A DNA stretch of 64,000 nucleotides from Morella rubra (GCA_003952965.2 CM025853.1:23420778-23484777); one strand, 5' to 3'; positions 44,677 through 57,299 are shown, numbered from the stretch's first letter. Made by a program: numbers and translations. Notes: generated by a model not told the origin, from the letters alone.

Positions 44677-47161
44677 CTAATTTACAGAAGAGCAGCAGAC
44701 AAATGGTACCCAATATGGTCTTCCCTTGACTTTCCTCTTTTCTGTCTTAATTTCCGAAGGGTACCTTGCTGGAGAGCTCCATTCCTTTTTCGGCTCTGTC
44801 TTGGCAGCCTGTGTTGTGGGCGATTCAGGACCTAAAACGGTGTATAATGCAGTGGAGGTAGCACCATTATCCTTTGACAATGTTTCATCGTTTTGTAGTG
44901 CAGAAGCTGGGTTTTCCTTTGGTTTCTTTGACTTTTGTTTGCTTTCAAACGAAGCCTGACTCAAAAGGCTTTTCAAAGGCGTGTGTTGTTTTCCCGTGCT
45001 CCAGTTTGTTACCTTCGCAATAATCTCTTCGTTCTTTTTTCTCCCTGGCGACTCATTTGCAACATGACTCAGAGACGGGAACCACCCAGCCTGCAAAGAA
45101 GCAGATTGCTGTTGCCTATTCTGTCCTGTCTGGACTTCAGAAACAGCAGCTTTTTGGCCGGCCCCGTCTCTAGGCTCGACTAATGTCATGAAAGACGGTG
45201 CCTCAAACATATCTGATTTATCAGATTTGTCAGAAGGCTGTCTCTCAGGTACTGCTTTTGGCTTCTCTGAGTGAGCTGCTTCTGTCTCTGCCAATGCTTG
45301 GTTATCAGAGGATGGCAAAGTTTCAGCATCAATAACAGCCGCTGCATCTGATTGGATAGAAAGCACTGTTCCATGCAGAAAAACCAAGCAAATAGACTCA
45401 ATTTTATGAAAGCAAGACTCGCCCAAAATATGAAACAAGGTAATTCTCGTAGGTTAAGATACTTGTGCATGCAGACTGAGAAAGAAGCACAATAGGAAAA
45501 GGTGGAGGGTTCTCAAACAACCTAAATACATATTTTTCTAGACATTTACTGATTCACCACAAGATGACCTCAGAGAATTATCTTCTGTAAATATAAGTTT
45601 GATGTTTGTGATAATCAAAGTAAAATAGCAGTAAAAAATTATTTAATTAAGTATATACCATCCAAGTTAACACTTTCTATAGCATTATACAGAGCTTCTA
45701 TACACACAAGGACGCATAATGTGCGCTTTCATGTATCTATCCAGCGCATAAAATAGTGAACAGAAGCAGTTGATCATACCAATTGAATACGAAAGAAGAC
45801 CTATAATTTAAGACCTTAAGATGCAACAAGGCACATATAAAGCAATAAGAGGTGGCACACGAAATGTTAGATCCTTATGCAAAATAAAATAAAAGCTCGT
45901 CTTGCAAAGAGCCCCTACCAAATGGAATCTCATAATGAGCGATGCATGTACCTGAAACAGAACCCCAATTGCCTTCCAAACTATCAGCTTGGCTATATGA
46001 GTCAACTGAAACATCAACAGTAGACGCACCAATGTGTTGCTTAACAAAGTTACTATCACCTTCCAAAGATCCGGAAGTGATTTCAGCAGCACTCCCACCT
46101 AACTCCCTCGCATGGTTATCTTCAGCAATAGCAGAAACTGGAACAGAAGATTTATCCTCTATAGGAGAGACACGAGACTCTTTTGTCCTGTGGTCTTCGA
46201 ATGGCTTCTCCAATGAATCGACATCACCTCCATCATATTCAGTTGGGGTACTGATGCTGAGAGATTCCAGTCCCACTTTATTGTCACCCTTGAGTTCATC
46301 TTTTACACCAGTATCAGATACACTATTATTGCCAATTCTGCTCGAGTATGGAACTCCATGCAAATGCATGCTTTCACGTTCTGGAAACTCCTTCACAGGC
46401 ACATCCATTATGTCATCTGCAAAAATCTGTGATTCAGGAAGACTGCTTGCAAATTCAGAACTCAGCTTTGGTTTCATGGAAAGATCATTCTCTTGAGATT
46501 CCTCCCTGCTTTCATTTCTGTCTACATCACACTTTTCAAGATTTCCCTTTACAAGATCACCATCTTCATCACCTTCAGGGAAGTTCATTGTTGGATCAAC
46601 TACAGGTACAGAAAGCTCGCGACTTGATTCAGGATTTGTGCTAGAGATATTGGTAATATTTTCCTCTGCAGCGCAGTTTCCATTGTTATCTCCAACTACA
46701 TGAAATCTTTCGGTCCCAGCTTTCTCATGCTTGCCAATATCATCTACACCGACTAGGTTAATTGCTATGTTGCTTCGAGTATCAGATAAGAACTTTGCAG
46801 CATCTTCTGGACGACTCACGTGCAAATCACAGTTGGAATATCATTAGTTTCTTCTTCACGAGCCTGGACACTTGATTTTCATCAATGTCAAGGGTAAAAA
46901 CCTCTGCAGGAGCTCCAGGTTCATCAATAGTGACATTGGTCTGAGACACTTCAGCTTTCTCTTCAACAATCACTTCATTAACCACACTATTGATGGTCCC
47001 ACCTTCTTGTTCATCACTGTCTTTCGAAACATGAATATCTGAGGTTGGGACTTTAGTTCCTTCATTCAATTGCCCTGACTGGATACTGGAAGAATTTGCC
47101 TTCGAAGCAAAATTCTCAGCACCAGCTTCCTTATCCATACTTGTTACACATGAATCTAGAG
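44677..47161 (-). pseudogene. Partial duplicate of the zinc-finger-like gene 3' end
   Basis: This copy holds only the end of the repeat-rich exon (45952-47161), the putative microexon (45659-45676) and the terminal exon (44677-45347). It lacks the zinc-finger exons 1-3 and a promoter. Two one-base deletions relative to the proximal copy (GGAATATC for GCGAATATC; ACTTGATTT for ACTCTGATTT) break the frame near 46830. It ends in the same GRPYWVPFVCCSSVN tail. It could be a true 5'-truncated duplicate or an assembly duplicate. Confidence 0.75.
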
Positions 47162-47492
47162 GCAACTTTAGCTGCAATTTTCACAATATTTCTAATTTTA
47201 AAAAAAAAAATTGACTGAAATAAAATTAGCTGGATTCGATGAACCTTTTGTGACTCGCTCGATGTCTTATTTTCAGAGTCCAGAACCCTGATATGCACTT
47301 TTTTAGGCTTGCTCTTATTAGAGCCCTAACATTGCCCGCTGCAATTTAAGGTGTCCATGAGCATCCATGTGGATCCGACATCAAATTACACTGTACAATT
47401 GGCAAAGCCTAAAGCCCAAACCAATGCAATTCCAGACCTAATATGGACCTGACATCAAAAGAAGTTAAATAGACTTCTTAATTGATTGAGGT

Positions 47493-47717
47493 CTACTGAT
47501 GTAGCTTGATTTTTCTCACATGTACGCGTACGTCATCATTGGAGTACCGAAACTCCTCTGCAACTCTCTTGGCAGAGAACAGAGACACTTCTGGACCTGG
47601 TCGCTTAACCCAAAACTTGTGGGATGTATAAATTCCCATAATACCTGCGTACTGAGTAGGAGAGCACACTAACAAAATCCAATATTTATTGGCTGACATA
47701 ATTCTGTCATTCGACAT
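47493..47717 (-). other. Unassigned 74-codon open frame, proximal copy
   Basis: Identical in translation to 43825-44049; see that entry. Its position downstream of the terminal exon at 48345 argues against it being part of the zinc-finger-like gene, whose stop lies upstream. Confidence 0.3.
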
Positions 47718-48344
47718 GGCAAAAAACAGGGAAAAAAAATTTTGGATTAATGGATATTACGCTAAATGAGGAATTTCAGTACAAAATAATTTAAAGCTGA
47801 AGGTATTACTGGATATGTCAGATTTGCCTCTAGATACCCAAAAATTACAAATACTCTATCTAATAATTTTTCATATTTCTTTTGAGTCCCCTAAACCAAT
47901 ACATAATTATCTTTCTAACTTCTAACGAGGCAAGGCCTCCTGACTCAATGACATCTTCATTATCGTAGGAAGACAACTAGCTAATTACCAAGGAGTACAT
48001 CCTAATGACCCGGAACCAACGAGTCTTCCAAGACGACATCTTGATGCATGTCCTGTCCCTCAGAAAACGAGGACGTTTTCAATCAACGTTGGTAAAACAC
48101 CTCTAGAAAGTCACAAAAACCCAAAACATGAATAAAGAGTCGAAAGAAACTCTCCTATAGTACAACTTACAGAATATGTAACATATGTACCTTAAAACTC
48201 CACAATATAAAACGACGATCACACAGACTAGTTTCCAATGACCAAAAGTTGGCCACCTCAAACACTTACCACGAGTAAATTGAGTGGGATATCATCCCAT
48301 GTGTTATATAATGACTACATCTCGTAAATTTGGTAGTTAAAATT

Positions 48345-51300
48345 CTAATTTACAGAAGAGCAGCAGACAAATGGTACCCAATATGGTCTTCCCTTGACTT
48401 TCCTCTTTTCTGTCTTAATTTCCGAAGGGTACCTTGCTGGAGAGCTCCATTCCTTTTTCGGCTCTGTCTTGGCAGCCTGTGTTGTGGGCGATTCAGGACC
48501 TAAAACGGTGTATAATGCAGTGGAGGTAGCACCATTATCCTTTGACAATGTTTCATCGTTTTGTAGTGCAGAAGCTGGGTTTTCCTTTGGTTTCTTTGAC
48601 TTTTGTTTGCTTTCAAACGAAGCCTGACTCAAAAGGCTTTTCAAAGGCGTGTGTTGTTTTCCCGTGCTCCAGTTTGTTACCTTCGCAATAATCTCTTCGT
48701 TCTTTTTTCTCCCTGGCGACTCATTTGCAACATGACTCAGAGACGGGAACCACCCAGCCTGCAAAGAAGCAGATTGCTGTTGCCTATTCTGTCCTGTCTG
48801 GACTTCAGAAACAGCAGCTTTTTGGCCGGCCCCGTCTCTAGGCTCGACTAATGTCATGAAAGACGGTGCCTCAAACATATCTGATTTATCAGATTTGTCA
48901 GAAGGCTGTCTCTCAGGTACTGCTTTTGGCTTCTCTGAGTGAGCTGCTTCTGTCTCTGCCAATGCTTGGTTATCAGAGGATGGCAAAGTTTCAGCATCAA
49001 TAACAGCCGCTGCATCTGATTGGATAGAAAGCACTGTTCCATGCAGAAAAACCAAGCAAATAGACTCAATTTTATGAAAGCAAGACTCGCCCAAAATATG
49101 AAACAAGGTAATTCTCGTAGGTTAAGATACTTGTGCATGCAGACTGAGAAAGAAGCACAATAGGAAAAGGTGGAGGGTTCTCAAACAACCTAAATACATA
49201 TTTTTCTAGACATTTACTGATTCACCACAAGATGACCTCAGAGAATTATCTTCTGTAAATATAAGTTTGATGTTTGTGATAATCAAAGTAAAATAGCAGT
49301 AAAAAATTATTTAATTAAGTATATACCATCCAAGTTAACACTTTCTATAGCATTATACAGAGCTTCTATACACACAAGGACGCATAATGTGCGCTTTCAT
49401 GTATCTATCCAGCGCATAAAATAGTGAACAGAAGCAGTTGATCATACCAATTGAATACGAAAGAAGACCTATAATTTAAGACCTTAAGATGCAACAAGGC
49501 ACATATAAAGCAATAAGAGGTGGCACACGAAATGTTAGATCCTTATGCAAAATAAAATAAAAGCTCGTCTTGCAAAGAGCCCCTACCAAATGGAATCTCA
49601 TAATGAGCGATGCATGTACCTGAAACAGAACCCCAATTGCCTTCCAAACTATCAGCTTGGCTATATGAGTCAACTGAAACATCAACAGTAGACGCACCAA
49701 TGTGTTGCTTAACAAAGTTACTATCACCTTCCAAAGATCCGGAAGTGATTTCAGCAGCACTCCCACCTAACTCCCTCGCATGGTTATCTTCAGCAATAGC
49801 AGAAACTGGAACAGAAGATTTATCCTCTATAGGAGAGACACGAGACTCTTTTGTCCTGTGGTCTTCGAATGGCTTCTCCAATGAATCGACATCACCTCCA
49901 TCATATTCAGTTGGGGTACTGATGCTGAGAGATTCCAGTCCCACTTTATTGTCACCCTTGAGTTCATCTTTTACACCAGTATCAGATACACTATTATTGC
50001 CAATTCTGCTCGAGTATGGAACTCCATGCAAATGCATGCTTTCACGTTCTGGAAACTCCTTCACAGGCACATCCATTATGTCATCTGCAAAAATCTGTGA
50101 TTCAGGAAGACTGCTTGCAAATTCAGAACTCAGCTTTGGTTTCATGGAAAGATCATTCTCTTGAGATTCCTCCCTGCTTTCATTTCTGTCTACATCACAC
50201 TTTTCAAGATTTCCCTTTACAAGATCACCATCTTCATCACCTTCAGGGAAGTTCATTGTTGGATCAACTACAGGTACAGAAAGCTCGCGACTTGATTCAG
50301 GATTTGTGCTAGAGATATTGGTAATATTTTCCTCTGCAGCGCAGTTTCCATTGTTATCTCCAACTACATGAAATCTTTCGGTCCCAGCTTTCTCATGCTT
50401 GCCAATATCATCTACACCGACTAGGTTAATTGCTATGTTGCTTCGAGTATCAGATAAGAACTTTGCAGCATCTTCTGGACGACTCACGTGCAAATCACAG
50501 TTGCGAATATCATTAGTTTCTTCTTCACGAGCCTGGACACTCTGATTTTCATCAATGTCAAGGGTAAAAACCTCTGCAGGAGCTCCAGGTTCATCAATAG
50601 TGACATTGGTCTGAGACACTTCAGCTTTCTCTTCAACAATCACTTCATTAACCACACTATTGATGGTCCCACCTTCTTGTTCATCACTGTCTTTCGAAAC
50701 ATGAATATCTGAGGTTGGGACTTTAGTTCCTTCATTCAATTGCCCTGACTGGATACTGGAAGAATTTGCCTTCGAAGCAAAATTCTCAGCACCAGCTTCC
50801 TTATCCATACTTGTTACACATGAATCTAGAGCTGCATATTTCTGTAGTTTCACTGCCTCATTAATTTCTATGTTGCTTCGATTATCAGATAAGAACTTTG
50901 CAGCATCTTCTGGACGACTCACGTGCAAATCACAGTTGTGAATATCATTAGTTTCTTCTTCACGAGCCTGGACACTGTGATTTTCATCAATGTCAACTGC
51001 AGGAGCTCCTGGGCTTCAGAGCTTGCAAATTAACTTCAATTGCCCTGACTGGATACTGGCGAAGCAAAATTCTCAGCACCAGCTTCCTTATCCATATACA
51101 CATGAATCTGATCACTCACTCATTAATTTCTATGTTGCTTCGATTATCAGATAAGAACTTTGCAGCATCTTCTGGACGACTCACGTGCAAATCACAGTTG
51201 TGAATATCATTAGTTTCATCTTCACAAGCCTGGGCAGTGTGATTTTCATCAATGTCAAGGGTAAAAACCTCTGCAGGAGCTCCTGGTTCATCAATAGTGA

Positions 51301-54300
51301 CATTGGTCTGAGACACATCAGCTTTCTCTTCAACAATCACTTCATTAACTACAATATTGATGGTCCCAATTGAAGTTCATTGTTGGATCATACTACAGGA
51401 AGAGAAAGCTCTGCAAACTTGATTCAGATTTGTGCATAGAGATCCATACATAATTGTTGACACATGAATCTAGAGCTGCAGCGCTCTTTTCCATTGTTAT
51501 TAACCACACTATTGATTGAAATCTTTTCGGTCCCAGCTTTCTCATGATTCGCCAATATCATCTACACCGTTAGGTTAATTGCTATGTTGCTTCGAATTAT
51601 CATTATCCTTCTGGAAGAACTTCAAGCAGCTGGATCTTCTGTGACGACTCATCGTCAGTCAAGCAGTTCTTGATCAGGAGCATAGGTCTTCAAGAGCTGA
51701 CATTGGTTTTCATCAACTTTGCAGCATCTTCTGGACGACTCACGTGCAAATCACAGTTGCGAATATCATTAGTTTCTTCTTCACGAGCCTGGACACTTGA
51801 TTTTCATCAATGTCAAGGGTAAAAACCTCTGCAGGAGCTCCTGGTTCATCAATAGTGACATTGGTCTGAGACACTTCAGCTTTCTCTTCAACAATCACTT
51901 CATTAACCACACTATTGATGGTCCCACCTTCTTGTTCATCACTGTCTTTCGAAACATGAATATCTGAGGTTGGGACTTTAGTTCCTTCATTCAATTGCCC
52001 TGACTGGATACTGGAAGAATTTGCCTTCGAAGCAAAATTCTCAGCACCAGCTTCCTTATCCATACTTGTTACACATGAATCTAGAGCTGCATATTTCTGT
52101 AGTTTCACTGCCTCATTAATTTCTATGTTGCTTCGATTATCAGATAAGAACTTTGCAGCATCTTTCTGGACGACTCACGTGCAATTTTCATCAATGTCAA
52201 GGGTAAAAACCTCTGCAGGAGAATATCATTAGTTTCTTCTTCACGAGCCTGGACACTGTGATTTTCATCAATGTCAAGGGTAAAAACCTCTGCAGGAGCT
52301 CCTGGTTCATCAATAGTGACATTGGTCTGAGACACTTCAGCTTTCTCTTCAACAATCACTTCATTAACCACACTATTGATGGTCCCACCTTCCTGTTCAT
52401 CACTGTCTTTCGAAACATGAATATCTGAGGTTGGGACTTTAGTTCCTTCATTCAATTGCCCTGACTGGATACTGGAAGAATTTGCCTTCGAAGCAAAATT
52501 CTCAGCACCAGCTTCCTTATCCATACTTGTTACACATGAATCTAGAGCTGCATATTTCTGTAGTTTCACTGCCTCATTAATTTCTATGTTGCTTCGATTA
52601 TCAGATAAGAACTTTGCAGCATCTTCTGGACGACTCACGTGCAAATCACAGTTGTGAATATCATTAGTTTCATCTTCACAAGCCTGGGCAGTGTGATTTT
52701 CATCAATGTCAAGGGTAAAAACCTCTGCAGGAGCTCCTGGTTCATCAATAGTGACATTGGTCTGAGACACATCAGCTTTCTCTTCAACAATCACTTCATT
52801 AACTACAATATTGATGGTCCCACCTTCTTCTTCATCACTGTCTTTCAAAACATGAATATCTGAGGTTGGGACTTTAGCTCCTTCATTCAATTGCCCTGAC
52901 TGGATACTGGAAGAATTTGCCTTCGAAGCAAAATTCTCAGCACCAGCTTTCTTATCCATACTTGTTACACATGAATCTAGAGCTGCATATTTCTGTAGTT
53001 TCACTGCCTCATTATCTTCAAAATCTTCCACCACAGTTTCAGGAGGGTCTACTATTGACATGTCATCAGGCAAAGAAAGGACATTTGCATTTACACCTTT
53101 TTCATCTGTATCTCTGCTGCAACTCTCAATTTTATGGCCGAAATTGGCACGGTCTATGCCTTCTGCAGCATCCACCTTCATGTCAGAAGTATCAATGGAA
53201 GCATTCACATGAATAGCAGAATCACTATGCACAGCAAGGACATCTACATTGCAATTCCCCTTTTCCTCTCTGTTGCCAATCTCAAATATATTACAAGAAC
53301 TGTCATCTTTTACTCCTCTTGCAGCATCTACCCAGACTTCAGAAGTATCACCATAAACATCCACATGATCAGCAGAATCAACTTTAAGAGGAAGATCCTT
53401 TTGGCTCACCTTATAAATGGACCCATCCTCATGCTCTTTCTCCACCTTATCAGCTGGCACAAGATCTGAAGTTTTGCCAAATGTTCCTTCCAAGTTTGAT
53501 GCTATCTCAAATGATCTGCCACCAATTCTACTGTGTGAAACCATAGAGTCCATAAGATTTTTATCCAAGCTACTTTCTTCAGTTCTCTTTCCATCGATCT
53601 CCAGACCAACACATGCCAAAGAGCACTCCGCTACATCCTCCCCCGCATTGGCCTTCCCATTTTCTTGTGATGCATCTGTCAGAGTCTCAGGCTTTAAGAT
53701 ATTGACGTCATTAGGTGAACATTTCCTATCATTACCAAGTAGAACTGATTCTTCAGTTATATAATCTGAACCAGAACTAGCCATTGAAGTGGTGGTAGGG
53801 CTTGGCACATAATCTTCAGATCGTGGTTTACTCCCCAACTTATCAGTTGTACTCTCAGGAAATTCAGGATTTCCCATTTGGCTGCTGTCAAATGAGATTT
53901 CTTGTGGTTTGATATCTGCACATTTATACAGACATAAATACAAAATACAAAATGTATTTTTTTACTTTAAAATTGAATATTACATCCAAAAATCATGCGT
54001 AACAAATTAATGAATGCCCTGCTTGGAAAAGAATATCAGTTGTTTGCAAACCAAAATTTTGGTTTATGGGAGTTGATGAAAAAGTGAAGAGAGATTATTT
54101 GAATGAATTTTTTATATTTATTACAATGGAAAGAGATGATTTAATGAGGAGAGAAATTATTTTATATTTGTTTTATCAGAACGAAAACGGTATGCTTTTA
54201 CAAGTAGCTCTCACTAAGGTTGACTGCCATCTCGGAGAAGAGCCCACTGGAATCAGAAGATACTTAAAATTACAGCATGTAGTCTTATTTGGCCACTAGA

Positions 54301-57208
54301 TCTCCCAATAAATGATTATGCCAGATTCTTTATCACTGTTCAAGTAAACTTAGTATCATTACAGAAGGCAGAAAATATTTTCCTTCCCACCAGATCCATG
54401 CTCCCCTGGTATTTTGAGAAAAAACAATGCTCCATTAAGCAGAGGACATATGATCACAATAACCCTCAGTCACAATTTGGGAAGTTAAATAGGGATTTCT
54501 CAGATCATATAGGTCAACGTGACGACAAAGACTTTGCCTCGAACAAAAATGAGAGGAAAAGGACTGATGGCTCTAGAGTTTGTTTAGTTTTAAACGTTGT
54601 CACTCAATTGTATATCATTCCCTAGTTGTTGCCAAATTCTTGGTAACTGCACACGAGCTATGACAAATTCTCAAACAACATAAGAGCCGAATACTACTGA
54701 CTGGTATAAACCATGGGAGAACCTTGAGATGAGAAAAATCTCATCATCTGAAGCGAGGGTTGAAAGAGCTTAATAGGATAAAACTGCCAGAAAATTGATG
54801 ATCGCAAAACCATATTAACTATTGCAATTTTTTTTTCCCCTTTTCATCCCCCCAAGCCCTTTCTTTTGATGTTCATTGATATGCAGGGCAATGATTTTAC
54901 TGCTTCCAAATTTTCCAGCTATTCTAACATGTGAATTGATGATCACAAAATTCTGTGCAGCTCTAGTTTCAAAGGTAACAAATCATACATTAACCCTACT
55001 ATATAAATACTATTAAATAAAATACAAAGAGCTTAACTTTTTTTTTACTTCTCTTTTCCATGTAATGCCCCTCCATTAGACAAGTAACTGCCACTTCACC
55101 AACTTAGCCCACAATCTAGATCACACCCAGGAATAAGACATGAGCTGTCTTCAAGCTCTACAAAGATTGGAAGCAAACGAAGGAAATTCACTAGCTCATG
55201 AGCCTGACCTCCTCCTCCTCAACCATGCATGCAATGTCCCTCCATTAGACAAGTAACTGCCATTTCACCAACTTAGCCCACAATCTAGCATCACACCCAG
55301 GAATAAGACACATGATCTCCCACTAAAGGCTTGTCTCTCCCTATCCATCCTGCCCATTGACTAGGAACCTAACCTAAACTTCTATCTCCATCACAATATA
55401 GCATAAGTCTCCCACTCTCGCATCGAGCCAGCTATAATGTACATTACATACTCCTAAAATCATAATTTTTCTATATACTTGTGTGATATTTCACCCTCAC
55501 CCTACTGTACCACCAGAATCTTCTTTCATTAATTATCATTCAAGATTTTCTGACTTGTACAAACCTGTTCAGCTTCATCAACTTTTTGGCTTGTTCCCCT
55601 TCAAAATTTTCAGTATTGATCACTTGCCATCCTCACTCTTTGTTATTTTCTGCTTTTTTATGTGTTACTGTTGCAATGAAAAAAAAAAAGGACTAAGATA
55701 TTAGTTTTATGAGAATGTTGAACGCCTTCTATCGCATATCATCGGATCTTTTGGGGAGGATTTGTTACCACATTGTGATCAATAACTTCAATAGCCATGT
55801 CCTAGCATCTGTCGACTACACATAAACACAAGGGAGTGGATTTCTCTGAACCATGCACGTTTTCAATGTACCACGTGCACTTCCAAGAATAAACAAAATA
55901 GAAGTACTTGTCGTTGTTATAGTCCAGTTTTTTTTATGACCGGCAATGGTGAGAATGGGGAAGGTTTCAAATCTGAAAAATTCTAGAAGACAAGAAGGAG
56001 CGGTTTGGATCCATAGTCACATCACACACAAGTATCAGGAATTATTTATAATGAAAAGATTAGCTTTATCTCGAAAGGAGGAGAGGGGAGAGAAAAAGGG
56101 GAGGTACAAAAATGCAAGTGTCATCTAAGGTTGAACCAAGCACTAATGAACGTACCCACGTATTAAAGAGTGTCTCCGTATATTATAATTGGATGTGTCA
56201 ACTACTCCAACACTTATTGGGGAACCTTCATTCGTAAAGTAGACGAAACAGCTAATATCAATTAATATGGCGGACCACTATATTCTACAGGCTTACCAAC
56301 TAAAGTACCATCCCTTAATGGTTGGCTGGTATTTGGATCATCCTTGGCAACCTTTTCCACATTTATTGCTGGTTCTTGAATGTCTTCCAATCGTTCTTCA
56401 ATTGCCGAAGTGATTCCGCCATCTGAAAATTCCGCAACAGCATCCGAAAATAGTTCATATTCTGATCTATTCGATCTTTCTCCAATTCCACCACTACCCT
56501 TCTCATTGTTACTTGTCTCCAAGACTTCAGTACCTTGAGGACCCAAATCGACCAACAATAACATGTGAAATTCAGAAAACTAAGGAAAATAGATTAAGGA
56601 ATATAATTTCTTATAAGAAAACTAAGAAAAATAAATTAAACTCTTTTATTTGAGATCCAACCGTTGAGTATTTCAGTTTGTATATTTCATCAGTAGGTAA
56701 ATAGAGCACGCTTAAGAGGAATTGACGGCATATTTGTAAACGCAATGAGTTCTCTCACTTGGGGGTTTGTGATCTTCATCAGAGAAGTGCTCATCATCCG
56801 AAACATTCAAATGGGGGTTCTCCTCTGAGCCTGCCAGCTTATAGCCTTCAATAGTACCACAAATCCTCTTGTGTGAACGTCTGAGTTTGGCACTTGGGTG
56901 CGCATTTGGAAAGTGCCACCCACATTTGCGACAAACATGAACTCCATGCCCCTCATGCTCTGCAAGATGAAGGAAAAGTAAACCCCCAACACATTGCATA
57001 CAGAAAGCAGCGAAACTAAACAAATCCGGAAAAATCTTCCACAAAAAAGATTAAGCAGAAAAAAAAAAAAAAAAAAAAAAAAAACACCTTGAAAGACTTC
57101 AACATAAAGAACCAGTAAAACCAAGAAAGAAAAACCATTTAAGAAAAGATACATAAAGAATCGAACAAAACCTGCTGTATGAAGCTTGCTGGGATCATGG
57201 TGATCCAT
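48345..57208 (-). CDS. C2HC zinc-finger-like acidic repeat protein, gene 1 (multi-exon; frame broken in the giant exon)
   Basis: Exon 1 is 57172-57208 (MDHHDPSKLHTA), exon 2 is 56759-56959 and exon 3 is 56297-56533. Exon 4 is 49620-53915 (with breaks), followed by a putative 18-nt exon 49327-49344 and a terminal exon 48345-49015. All junctions are phase 1 with GT-AG borders. Exon 2 carries C-X2-C-X16-H-X3-C (VCRKCGWHFP ... SHKRICGTIEGYKL), matching gene 2. Exon 4 is acidic and contains 145-residue repeats (LQKYAALDSCVTSMDK ... TIDEPGAPAEVFTLDIDEN). The terminal exon is Ser/Lys/Glu-rich and ends GRPYWVPFVCCSSVN, which looks like a conserved tail. The exon 4 frame is interrupted near 52190 and between 50985 and 51800, so as printed it does not encode one full protein; sequence error is possible. 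Function unknown; paralogous to 40152-42924. Confidence 0.7.
49327..49344 (-). other. Putative 18-nt microexon of gene 1
   Basis: CTATAG acceptor, 18 nt encoding ESVNLD in the shared phase-1 arrangement, then a GGTATAT donor. Skipping or including it keeps frame. The duplicate sits at 45659-45676. Supported only by splice consensus and phase. Confidence 0.35.
50425..53010 (-). repeat. Coding minisatellite: 435-bp (145-residue) repeats in exon 4
   Basis: Units start with EAVKLQKYAALDSC. Upper ends are at 53010, 52575, 52114 and 50859. The first two are exactly 435 bp apart; the next spacing is 461 bp because of a scrambled 26-bp excess near 52150-52230. The third unit has a one-base loss (ACTTGATTT). 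Between the third and fourth, only pieces are recognisable. Near-identity of units implies recent amplification or gene conversion. Confidence 0.85.
50985..51720. other. Scrambled stretch resembling noisy copies of neighbouring exon sequence
   Basis: Short blocks match the 435-bp repeat or the 46600-46830 segment, broken by frequent small indels. Examples are GAAGTTCATTGTTGGATCAT then CTACAGGAAGAG for CTACAGGTACAG, and TAGGTTAATTGCTATGTTGC followed by an indel-ridden version of the next 60 bases. One intact-looking piece (51131-51370) matches 52590-52820. Such dense indels next to near-perfect repeats suggest uncorrected long-read consensus or a complex rearrangement. Confidence 0.6.
53916..56296. 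other. Intron 3 of gene 1 (2.4 kb)
   Basis: Bounded by the exon 3 donor (TTG/GTAAGC) and exon 4 acceptor (TGTGCAG/ATATC). It contains a direct repeat (55062-55313) and no supported gene; open frames inside are short and feature-free. Confidence 0.6.
55062..55313. repeat. Direct repeat of about 85 bp inside intron 3
   Basis: CCTCCATTAGACAAGTAACT through CACACCCAGGAATAAGACA occurs at 55068-55140 and again at 55239-55311, with two small differences, 171 bp apart. Confidence 0.8.
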
Positions 57209-57237
57209 ATCTGAGGGGTCAAGTAAAGCAAAAGTTG

Positions 57238-57282
57238 CGGCAGAGAGGGAGAAGGAGAGAGAGAGAGAGACAGAAGTACAGA
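57238..57282 (-). promoter_or_regulatory. CT-rich 5' leader of gene 1
   Basis: On the minus strand the 30-75 bases upstream of the start codon are a CTCTCT-rich tract, a common feature of plant core promoters and 5' leaders (Y patch). A TATATAA motif lies further up at about 57454-57462. Confidence 0.4.
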
Positions 57283-57299
57283 CCAAGCAAGGGGTTTAG

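Larger units (their letters stand above)
43507..47174. repeat. 3.67-kb tandem duplication, distal copy
   Basis: It matches 47175-50842 at an offset of 3668 bp. All open frames in the shared interval translate identically, apart from two single-base differences near 46836 and 46871 (offset 3670 beyond them). The junction at about 47161-47175 carries an 11-bp insert (GGCAACTTTAG-like) and the shared AGCTGCA. Confidence 0.9.
47175..50842. repeat. 3.67-kb tandem duplication, proximal copy
   Basis: Direct repeat of 43507-47174. It contains the terminal exon, the microexon, most of the last part of the giant exon and about 1.1 kb of 3' flank. Confidence 0.9.

Noticed and set aside
54066-54625. Plus-strand open frames inside intron 3 of gene 1
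   Set aside because: Short, with low-complexity or random-like composition, and located within a well-bounded intron of the opposite strand.
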